A stretch of 64,000 nt of DNA, from contig VZTG01001880.1 of NCBI GenBank assembly GCA_013397845.1, forward strand, positions 187,325 to 251,324, read 5' to 3'. The notes below the pieces were generated by a model. That model worked only from the letters and a program-made list of their open reading frames with translations, made no database searches and was not told the DNA's origin. This DNA is from Melanocharis versteri (Eukaryota; Chordata; Aves; Passeriformes; Melanocharitidae). Position numbers and translations under genes: made by a program. Each line of letters begins with the position of its first letter. The stretch's first letter is position 1. Below, piece by piece: positions 54,001-58,200 of the stretch.

Positions 54001-54907
54001 ATCCATGAACACCTTATGCACCTTCCCCACACTCCCCTACCTCTTCATCTAAAATGTAGGAAATACAAGCTCTAAGCAATCAAACCTGCACATCCTGTGC
54101 AGGTTTCAGCTGTGCTGGTGAAGCACAAGGGATCAGACACAAGAACAATTACACAGATCTTCAGCTAACTGAAGAGTCAGTCTAACACAGAGCTACTTAC
54201 GTAGACAATCCAAAGCTCACTGACACTGGCCAAAGGTTTGCTCCAAAAAGCAGTGAAAAGCTCACCGAGTTCTACCGATCCTGGTAAGGACTGCGTCTTG
54301 CTATGCATGTTACAAGAAATAAATACACTGTGCTCTCCCACAGGATGCAGAGCCAAAGCCGATCAAAGTCAACCAGCAGCCAGTGAGGTATGTTAGAGCA
54401 TTACAGAGGTAAGAAAACGTCCAGATGTACTAAAATTCCTTTCTATTCCTCAGCTATTTTCCTACGCCTAAATCAACTACTTGCGTCTTCATCACGCGTG
54501 CACTTCAGCGGAGTGAAAAACCCAAAAAACAGGCAACTTTAGGCGAAGTCACACAGTCCTGAAGGACTCCATCAGGCGAAAAGGTTCTCACGCCTGGGTC
54601 CTCCCACCCGCATCGGCTACTTTAATGAGGCGTAGCAGCTCTCCGGGGGCATCGTGCCTGGTTCTGCACACCCCTCAGGAGGTGCTGCCGCGGCGCAGCG
54701 CCGGCCGTAAGGGAGCGGCTCAGGCCGCGAGCTGAGGAGACGATGCCGAGGGAGCGATGCCGAGGGAGCGATGCCCGCCGCCTCCCAAGCGCGCAGCCCC
54801 GCACGCACACGCGCACAGCGAGCCCCACACGCCGCGGGGAAGCGCGGACCCTGCCCCCGCTCCGCCGCAGCCCCCGGCCCGGCCCGGGCCGCTCACGGTC
54901 ACTTACG
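1..54907 (-). CDS. HEATR5B: HEATR5B gene (HEAT repeat-containing protein 5B, p200a), 3' end cut by window start
   Basis: HEATR5B is a very long HEAT-repeat protein. It binds the aftiphilin/gamma-synergin complex and AP-1 on trans-Golgi/endosomal membranes and supports dynein-driven movement of AP-1 carriers (family knowledge). In the sequence, 35 coding exons on the minus strand join in frame from the ATG at 52319-52317 to position 1, giving about 2,003 codons; the human protein has about 2,070. The conceptual protein is collinear with human HEATR5B as I remember it, with few substitutions. Acidic, probably disordered linkers occur near residues 1210-1240, 1450-1460 and 1686-1695; the rest is helical HEAT-like sequence without signal peptide or membrane segments. 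The ATG has A at -3, G at +4 and an in-frame TAA 9 bases upstream. Exon 2 loses its 3' end at an N (52203), and the untranslated exon 1 lies in the N gap. The last ~70 codons and 3' UTR are outside the window. Confidence 0.97.
1687..1900 (-). CDS. HEATR5B: HEATR5B exon 35
   Basis: This 214-nt exon (acceptor GATCAG, donor A|GTAAGT) encodes about residues 1902-1972, including [20 protein letters not shown]. Confidence 0.95.
4860..5011 (-). CDS. HEATR5B: HEATR5B exon 34
   Basis: This 152-nt exon (acceptor TTTTTCAG, donor TGG|GTAAGA) encodes about residues 1851-1901, including [20 protein letters not shown]. Confidence 0.95.
6947..7171 (-). CDS. HEATR5B: HEATR5B exon 33
   Basis: This 225-nt exon has a long T-rich acceptor ending TTTTAG and a G|GTAAGT donor. 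It encodes about residues 1776-1850, including [20 protein letters not shown]. Confidence 0.95.
7797..7905 (-). repeat. CR1 LINE 3'-end fragment
   Basis: The plus strand carries the antisense of the CR1 3' region: GGAGGTCATCTAGTTCAACC, then a poly-T/CAAAGCAG stretch and GCCCAGGATCTTGTCC. This is the usual bird CR1 wording with substitutions, so the element itself is on the minus strand, the same orientation as HEATR5B. Confidence 0.75.
9149..9418 (-). CDS. HEATR5B: HEATR5B exon 32
   Basis: This 270-nt exon (acceptor TTTCAG, donor G|GTAAGG) encodes about residues 1686-1775. It starts with an acidic patch ([10 protein letters not shown]) followed by [20 protein letters not shown]. It is separated from exon 31 by a 4.4-kb intron holding a long CR1 copy. 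Confidence 0.95.
10505..12420 (-). mobile_element. Decayed CR1-family LINE, RT to endonuclease portion (antisense on plus strand)
   Basis: The stretch reads as the reverse complement of a bird CR1 ORF2, in element order from 3' to 5' as coordinates increase. Recognisable wording: the 3' section at 10520-10900 (GAGTATCTCCAAGCATGGAG, CAGCCTCTCCTCATGGGTCA); reverse-transcriptase sections near 11200-11480 (AGCAGGCCCAATACTGATCT, GCCTTGCAGAAGTC); the early RT segment near 11765-11815 (CAGCTCCCTCAGATGTATCC); and a segment near 12185-12220 resembling the region upstream of RT. Many stops and indels break every frame. It fills most of the 4.4-kb intron between HEATR5B exons 31 and 32 and has the same orientation as the gene. 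Confidence 0.7.
12421..13440 (-). repeat. Probable 5' continuation of the decayed CR1 copy
   Basis: It follows directly on the recognisable CR1 stretch and is richer in G+C than the flanking intron, as that stretch is. On the minus strand a fragment near 12920-12960 ([16 protein letters not shown]) vaguely resembles the coiled-coil section of CR1 ORF1. A 174-codon open frame on the plus strand (12797-13321) has no recognisable domain and lies antisense to the presumed element. Assignment to CR1 is inference from adjacency and composition. Confidence 0.4.
13851..13995 (-). CDS. HEATR5B: HEATR5B exon 31
   Basis: This 145-nt exon (acceptor CTGCAG, donor A|GTAAGA) encodes about residues 1638-1685, including [20 protein letters not shown]. 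Confidence 0.95.
14183..14310 (-). CDS. HEATR5B: HEATR5B exon 30
   Basis: This 128-nt exon (acceptor TTTTCAG, donor CAG|GTAATG) encodes about residues 1595-1637, including [20 protein letters not shown]. Confidence 0.95.
15252..15512 (-). CDS. HEATR5B: HEATR5B exon 29
   Basis: This 261-nt exon (acceptor TTAACAG, donor G|GTAAGA) encodes about residues 1508-1594. It includes [20 protein letters not shown] and a Ser/Thr/Pro-rich loop ([11 protein letters not shown]) that differs most from the human protein as I recall it. Confidence 0.95.
16153..16390 (-). CDS. HEATR5B: HEATR5B exon 28 (acidic segment)
   Basis: This 238-nt exon (acceptor TTCTAG, donor G|GTATGA) encodes about residues 1429-1507. 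A basic stretch ([12 protein letters not shown]) is followed by an acidic one ([10 protein letters not shown]) and then [20 protein letters not shown]. Confidence 0.95.
16670..16691. repeat. Perfect 22-bp palindrome in HEATR5B intron
   Basis: Two 11-base arms (GTTAACTAACT and its exact reverse complement) abut without a loop. They are followed at once by TAGCTAGCTAAC, which extends a TAGC/TAAC-type short repeat. It can form a cruciform or hairpin; no function is evident. Confidence 0.85.
17076..17255 (-). CDS. HEATR5B: HEATR5B exon 27
   Basis: This 180-nt exon (acceptor GTCTAG, donor GAG|GTAAAC) encodes 60 residues (about 1369-1428), including [20 protein letters not shown]. It is phase 0 at both ends. 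Confidence 0.95.
19445..19513 (-). CDS. HEATR5B: HEATR5B exon 26 (69-nt in-frame exon)
   Basis: This is the smallest complete coding exon seen: 69 nt, 23 codons (about residues 1346-1368), [20 protein letters not shown] then ACQ. Both ends are phase 0 (acceptor CAACAG, donor CAG|GTACAG), so it could be skipped without a frameshift. Confidence 0.94.
20625..20806 (-). CDS. HEATR5B: HEATR5B exon 25
   Basis: This 182-nt exon (acceptor TCTAAG, donor AAT|GTGAGA) encodes about residues 1285-1345, including [20 protein letters not shown]. The acceptor reads AAG, not CAG or TAG. Confidence 0.95.
22642..22893 (-). CDS. HEATR5B: HEATR5B exon 24 (acidic linker)
   Basis: This 252-nt exon (acceptor TCCTAG) encodes about residues 1201-1284. 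It begins with a charged stretch ([17 protein letters not shown]) that is probably disordered, then [20 protein letters not shown]. The donor A|GTAATT is the weakest of the gene, but frame and family continuity into exon 25 fix it. Confidence 0.94.
24743..24982 (-). CDS. HEATR5B: HEATR5B exon 23
   Basis: This 240-nt exon (acceptor TTGCAG, donor G|GTAAGT) encodes about residues 1121-1200. It starts with a Pro/Gly/Arg-rich linker and continues into [20 protein letters not shown]. Confidence 0.95.
25832..25976 (-). CDS. HEATR5B: HEATR5B exon 22
   Basis: This 145-nt exon (acceptor TTTCAG, donor A|GTACGT) encodes about residues 1073-1120, including [20 protein letters not shown]. Confidence 0.95.
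28283..28452 (-). CDS. HEATR5B: HEATR5B exon 21
   Basis: This 170-nt exon (acceptor CATTAG, donor TGT|GTGAGT) encodes about residues 1016-1072, including [20 protein letters not shown]. Confidence 0.95.
29765..29954 (-). CDS. HEATR5B: HEATR5B exon 20
   Basis: This 190-nt exon (acceptor TGATAG, donor G|GTTAGT) encodes about residues 953-1015, including [20 protein letters not shown]. Confidence 0.95.
32611..32770 (-). CDS. HEATR5B: HEATR5B exon 19
   Basis: This 160-nt exon (acceptor TGCTAG, donor CAG|GTAAAG) encodes about residues 899-952, including [20 protein letters not shown]. Confidence 0.95.
34322..34512 (-). CDS. HEATR5B: HEATR5B exon 18
   Basis: This 191-nt exon (acceptor CTGCAG, donor AA|GTAAGT) encodes about residues 836-898, including the HEAT-type helix [20 protein letters not shown]. 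Confidence 0.95.
35828..35933 (-). CDS. HEATR5B: HEATR5B exon 17
   Basis: This 106-nt exon (acceptor GTTTTAG, donor AAG|GTAAGA) encodes about residues 800-835, including [20 protein letters not shown]. Confidence 0.95.
37193..37368 (-). CDS. HEATR5B: HEATR5B exon 16
   Basis: This 176-nt exon (acceptor TTGCAG, donor AG|GTCAGT) encodes about residues 742-799. It contains a Pro/Gly-rich segment ([20 protein letters not shown]) between helical blocks. Confidence 0.95.
38020..38640 (-). mobile_element. CR1 LINE, 3'-end copy with recognisable ORF2 C-terminus
   Basis: The plus strand begins GAATCATAGAAT, the reverse of the CR1 ATTCTATGATTC tail, and continues GGAATGGATCCTAAAGATCA and CTAGTCCCAACGC. 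On the minus strand an open frame at 38497-38303 gives [20 protein letters not shown] and [15 protein letters not shown], the well-known C-terminal end of the CR1 ORF2 protein. A second frame at 38310-38128 gives [17 protein letters not shown], the last part before the 3' UTR, so a frameshift separates them. The copy is truncated at its 5' end, sits in the intron between HEATR5B exons 16 and 15, and has the same orientation as the gene. Confidence 0.9.
39397..39560 (-). CDS. HEATR5B: HEATR5B exon 15
   Basis: This 164-nt exon (acceptor TTTTTAG, donor CAG|GTAACA) encodes about residues 687-741, including [20 protein letters not shown]. Confidence 0.95.
39755..39880 (-). repeat. CR1 LINE 3'-end fragment
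   Basis: The plus strand reads GGTTGGAAACCACTGGAGGT, CATCTAGTCCCACCTCCTGC and on to ACTAGAGCACATTACTCAG, the antisense of the CR1 3' portion with scattered changes. It lies in the intron between HEATR5B exons 15 and 14. Confidence 0.75.
40472..40581 (-). CDS. HEATR5B: HEATR5B exon 14
   Basis: This 110-nt exon (acceptor CTATAG, donor G|GTACAT) encodes about residues 650-686, including [20 protein letters not shown]. Confidence 0.95.
40965..41064 (-). CDS. HEATR5B: HEATR5B exon 13
   Basis: This 100-nt exon (acceptor TTTTTAG, donor CA|GTAAGT) encodes about residues 617-649, including [20 protein letters not shown]. The split His codon is completed by exon 14. Confidence 0.95.
41358..41510 (-). 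CDS. HEATR5B: HEATR5B exon 12
   Basis: This 153-nt exon (acceptor GCATAG, donor G|GTAAGA) encodes about residues 566-616, including [20 protein letters not shown]. Confidence 0.95.
42747..42858 (-). CDS. HEATR5B: HEATR5B exon 11
   Basis: This 112-nt exon (acceptor GATGCAG, donor G|GTTTGT) encodes about residues 529-565, starting [20 protein letters not shown]. Confidence 0.95.
43017..43267 (-). CDS. HEATR5B: HEATR5B exon 10
   Basis: This 251-nt exon (acceptor CTGTAG, donor AAG|GTGAGC) encodes about residues 445-528, including [20 protein letters not shown]. Confidence 0.95.
44673..44828 (-). CDS. HEATR5B: HEATR5B exon 9
   Basis: This 156-nt exon (acceptor TCTGCAG, donor G|GTATGC) covers about residues 393-444. 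It opens with a polar linker ([11 protein letters not shown]) followed by the helix [19 protein letters not shown]. Confidence 0.95.
46377..46626 (-). CDS. HEATR5B: HEATR5B exon 8
   Basis: This 250-nt exon (acceptor TTGCAG, donor G|GTGAGA) encodes about residues 310-392, starting [20 protein letters not shown], one of the best conserved parts of the family. Confidence 0.95.
47600..47757 (-). CDS. HEATR5B: HEATR5B exon 7
   Basis: This 158-nt exon has an AAAAAG acceptor and a CAG|GTTTGT donor. It encodes about residues 257-309, including the glycine-rich loop [20 protein letters not shown]. Confidence 0.95.
48137..48308 (-). CDS. HEATR5B: HEATR5B exon 6
   Basis: This 172-nt exon (acceptor CTACAG, donor ACAG|GTACGA) covers about residues 200-256, including [20 protein letters not shown], typical HEAT-repeat helices. 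Confidence 0.95.
48795..48944 (-). CDS. HEATR5B: HEATR5B exon 5
   Basis: This 150-nt exon encodes 50 residues (about 150-199), starting [20 protein letters not shown]. The acceptor is GTGCAG and the donor AAG|GTGGGT. Both ends are phase 0, so skipping would keep the frame. Confidence 0.95.
49899..50007 (-). CDS. HEATR5B: HEATR5B exon 4
   Basis: This 109-nt exon (acceptor TCATAG, donor GAG|GTAAGT) covers about residues 113-149, including [20 protein letters not shown], part of an N-terminal HEAT helix pair. Confidence 0.95.
51594..51805 (-). CDS. HEATR5B: HEATR5B exon 3
   Basis: This 212-nt exon encodes about residues 43-112, starting [20 protein letters not shown]. The acceptor is TTAACAG and the donor CT|GTATGT. 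The exon ends in phase 2 and joins exon 4 to restore a leucine codon. Confidence 0.95.
52203..52203. other. Single-N assembly break inside HEATR5B exon 2
   Basis: The coding sequence stops at GTAGC-N. The following bases on the minus strand (CGCTTCTTTC...) match neither the expected Ala-Asn-Lys codons nor a splice donor. The N therefore marks a join with lost sequence. Confidence 0.75.
52204..52362 (-). CDS. HEATR5B: HEATR5B exon 2 (first coding exon, 3' end missing)
   Basis: The acceptor is a T-rich tract ending in TTTTAG at 52363. There are 43 bases of 5' UTR, then the ATG at 52319-52317. The product begins [20 protein letters not shown]. The frame is intact to codon 38 plus two bases and then meets the N at 52203. 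The expected last ~10 bases (ending Asn-Lys) and the donor are absent beyond the N, which points to missing assembly sequence, not gene decay. Confidence 0.93.
52363..54906 (-). other. HEATR5B intron 1
   Basis: This 2.5-kb intron runs from the donor at the gap edge (GTAAGT, 54906-54901) to the exon 2 acceptor. It is AT-rich to about 54.5 kb, then increasingly GC- and CpG-rich toward the promoter. A 15-base T run lies at 53738-53752. No gene was recognised in it. Confidence 0.65.
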
Positions 54908-55068
54908 NNNNNNNNNNNNNNNNNNNNNNNNNNNNNNNNNNNNNNNNNNNNNNNNNNNNNNNNNNNNNNNNNNNNNNNNNNNNNNNNNNNNNNNNNNNNN
55001 NNNNNNNNNNNNNNNNNNNNNNNNNNNNNNNNNNNNNNNNNNNNNNNNNNNNNNNNNNNNNNNNNNNN
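54907..55068 (-). other. HEATR5B: HEATR5B untranslated exon 1 (hidden in assembly gap, donor visible)
   Basis: At the left edge of the N run the minus strand reads C|GTAAGT, a perfect splice donor with the last exon base at 54907. Together with the acceptor of exon 2 (52363-52364) this places the 5' non-coding exon inside the N gap. Its start and length cannot be read. Confidence 0.7.
54908..55068. other. Assembly gap (161 N)
   Basis: A run of N sits in the middle of the CpG-rich promoter region. The true length is unknown. Confidence 0.99.
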
Positions 55069-55195
55069 TCGAGTGTTTTCGTCCCTCGGCCCCTCCGTCC
55101 CCCGCCGCGCAGGGGACGCGCAGAGAAGTAAAATGCTCTGTAGCACACACTGACCTTGTTCATAGGTGAGGGGTCGGCACAGAGGCGTGCTAAGC

Positions 55196-55242
55196 ATGGA
55201 GGGAGATGAAGAGGAAGACTATATGTCTGATTTATTTATTAA
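55196..55242 (+). CDS. GPATCH11: GPATCH11 coding exon 1
   Basis: These 47 coding nt give MEGDEEEDYMSDLFI plus two bases of an Asn codon. The donor is AA|GTAGGT. Upstream, TTGTTCATAG|GTGAGG at 55156-55171 could read as either an acceptor or a donor for a 5' UTR exon, so the UTR structure is undecided. Confidence 0.88.
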
Positions 55243-58200
55243 GTAGGTAGCTCTTTTTTTCTTCACGCCTCTTAAGTGATTGTGAGCGTGTTTAAAAAAA
55301 AAAAAAAAAGCGCTAATNGGATGTACGGCCAGGCTTGCCCATGGTGAGGCGGGTGAAGGAAGCTATTCAGAAAGAAGAAAAGCAAAAAGAAGCCAATGAG
55401 AAGAACAGACAAAAAAGTATAAAAGAAGAAGAAAAAGAGAGACGTGACTTGGTACTGAAAAGTGCATTGGGAAACGAGAACAAAGGCTTTGCTTTGCTCC
55501 AGAAGATGGGCTACAAGAGCGGCCAGGCCCTTGGCAAAAGTGGTAAGTTCGTCACTCTCTGGAAGCATGTATCTGCATCCAGCTATACCTTAATATTTTA
55601 CAGCTGTCACTTCATTCGTTGACAGGTCAATAAGTGCCTCTCAGAGAGCCATAGCATTGCAGAACTGTGAAGGTGCTGTGACAGAACAAAATATGAGAGT
55701 AAATCCTTAAAACTGAAGTAAAAATAGTACAGACTATTGTGGGGTGCAAGGGAAGAGCAGCACTTGCAGCTCAATAAATGCACTTCCATACCTGCATGCA
55801 TACGGGAATTGTATTAAGGATGTTTTGATGGTTTTGCAGAGCTAATAGTGTTCAGAAAAACATCAGATCCTCTTGAAATTTATAGTTGGATTCTGAAAAA
55901 GGAGCGGTGCACACTGGCCTACCCTTAAGAAGCCTTAATAGGTGAAGTAAAATCAGTAAAACAAGGAATCAGTAACTGCTCGTGCCAGTTCAGCGTCTCT
56001 GGCAGACAATCACAAATGAACTGGCCCAGACAGATTATTTTTATTCTTCCTCGTTGTTGTGAGATTCCAGAATGAAAATGCTCCAGAAGGCGGTAACAAA
56101 GCAGTCTTCATCACGGGCATGTTACACCTGTCACGTCAACACGGTTTTCTTTCTGTTTGGTCTGTCATGAAAAAAGTACATAGGATTCCAGCAGACAAGC
56201 CAAAAAAGAGAGGGAGTTCCGGTACAGCTGTGTCAGTTGTAGTGCACTGAATGTATATTGATTGGGAAGTTTTCAACTTCCAAGCAAAAAAATCACAAAC
56301 TGCACGAATCATTGTTTGAGAAAAACTTGATTTCTTAAATTGACTTAATTTCTCTCTCACAGGAGAAGGCATTGTTGAACCTATTCCTCTGAACATAAAA
56401 ACAGGTTTGTGGCGCTTTCTGATTTATTTAGTTGGATATCAGAGCTTCTCAGCTGCTTACATTCATCTTTTGAACTTACATAGGCAGAAGTGGGCTTGGT
56501 CACGAGGAATTAAAAAAGCGAAAAGCTGAAGAAAAACTGGAAAACTATAGACAAAAAGTCCATATGAAAAAACAAGCAAATGAACAAGCTGCAGATCAGT
56601 TCAGGTAAAGTAATGTAACTGATATTCCGAGCAATGTCTAAACAACAATTCTTTTTATGCTTGAAGTTTGGTTATATTTTTAATATGCTACTATCTTTGA
56701 ATGTTTTGAATGAAAGGTGAGAGTTACAGTACAGATTAATTGTTTCTCAGTTCTAAAGCAAAAGTAGATGAACACTGTAATGCTAAAAGCATGTGCTGCA
56801 TCATTTAGTTTTGTAATTGTTAATAATGCGAACAATATACATACTAACTTTTCCCAAGTCATATGCAGCTTTTTAAATTGGAGAAACATATATTTTGAAA
56901 TACAAAATCCACAGACATTCCTGAGCAATGTTGGTACAATGATTTTAAAAATCAAGGTACATTTTTTAAGATTGTATTGCTTTGGTTTTCTCCTGATTTG
57001 CTTGTAATATATGGAGGAGAGAAGTTTAGGAAAGGCTGTATCTTTTGCAGATGTGTAGTGAACCACTTTTTTATGTCTTGCGAAAACCTGATGAAGAAAC
57101 AGTGTAGTGTGGTCAGAAAAGGTATCTTGAAGGTATAATACCCAAGAAATAAAAGTGTGGTCCCACAGAAACAATGTCAGAATGACTTCTTAACTTCAAT
57201 GTTGTCCAGGTCTGAGAGAATTAGTCATATTAGATTTTCAGGTTTTGTAAAGCTGTGGACTGTAATGCATCTGTCACTGTGTGTCTGCCTGCTTATTTAC
57301 CTCTGCTTGTTTTGACAGAATAAGATTCAAAAACAGACAAGAAGAACGTAAGATGGAAGGGGACCTGCGAAAAAGCCAGAGGGCCTGCCAGCAATTAGAT
57401 ATGCAAAAAGTGAGACCTGAGGGGTTTTCTGGGAGGTTGGAAGGAAGACTTAGAGGTTAGAGATACAGGCTACAAAGCAGTGGTTCAGTTCTTGGAAGTT
57501 CCCTAAAATTGTGGGGTAGCTAGCCTGAACTCTTGGTGTTCGGCAACACTTCAGTTCTCTTTAAATATTTCCAAGTCTGTTCAAAGTTAGTACCATTAAC
57601 ATAGTTGAAGGTGCACACTAACCTCATAGTAACTTCCGTGAGGACCGGGGGTTTTGCTCCTGCATTCTTGTGGTTACTTCTGAGCTGTTTGCATATCTTT
57701 CAGTGGCCAGTATCAGGCCATCCTAAATAATGGTGCTGTTTGCTTCAAGTGAGGGAGCAACATCATCACACAGTGATTGATGTTGGGAACAGACTCTGGA
57801 AGTGATCTTGTTCAGCCTTCCTTCTCAAGCAGTTACTTAAAGCAGGTCCAGGACCAGGCCGATCTTTAGTAGCTCCAAGAATGGCGATCATCATTGAGGG
57901 AATCAGCAGATTCACCAAAGTAGCATTCAAAAAACAAACAAAAAAGACCCCACAAAGCTAAGTACCTTCCACCTGCAAGGAATAACATGGGTAATAGCAG
58001 TGAACTACTATGAATTTTTGCCACTGGAAAACTTCAAGGGTTTTTTTTTTTCTTCTGTTAACCCGGTAGAGGTTAATACCACCTCACAAGTTCTGCTGAG
58101 ATTGTTCAGCATAACTTAATTTGCTTCAGATTAAGTCATCTGAATTAAGCTTAGATCATCTTTGTTTACTCTTCTTCATTTAACTTTACCTGAGGTGAAT

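Larger units (their letters stand above)
54590..55200. promoter_or_regulatory. CpG-island bidirectional promoter of HEATR5B and GPATCH11 (partly N)
   Basis: The composition switches from AT-rich to strongly GC-rich with many CpGs (for example CGCGCAGCCCCGCACGCACA near 54790 and CCCGCCGCGCAGGGGACGCG near 55099). HEATR5B exon 1 leaves to the left from 54907 and the GPATCH11 ATG lies at 55196, so the two genes start head to head within a few hundred bases. The core, including both start sites, is probably within the 161-N run. No TATA box is visible in the readable part. Confidence 0.75.

Noticed and set aside
54622..55197. Several open frames spanning the N gap on both strands.
   Set aside because: They exist only because N codons are not counted as stops; the visible parts are Arg/Pro/Ala-rich translations of a CpG island.
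56680..57174. 164-codon minus-strand open frame in a GPATCH11 intron.
   Set aside because: AT-rich chance frame with no recognisable motif, antisense to the intron between GPATCH11 exons 4 and 5.
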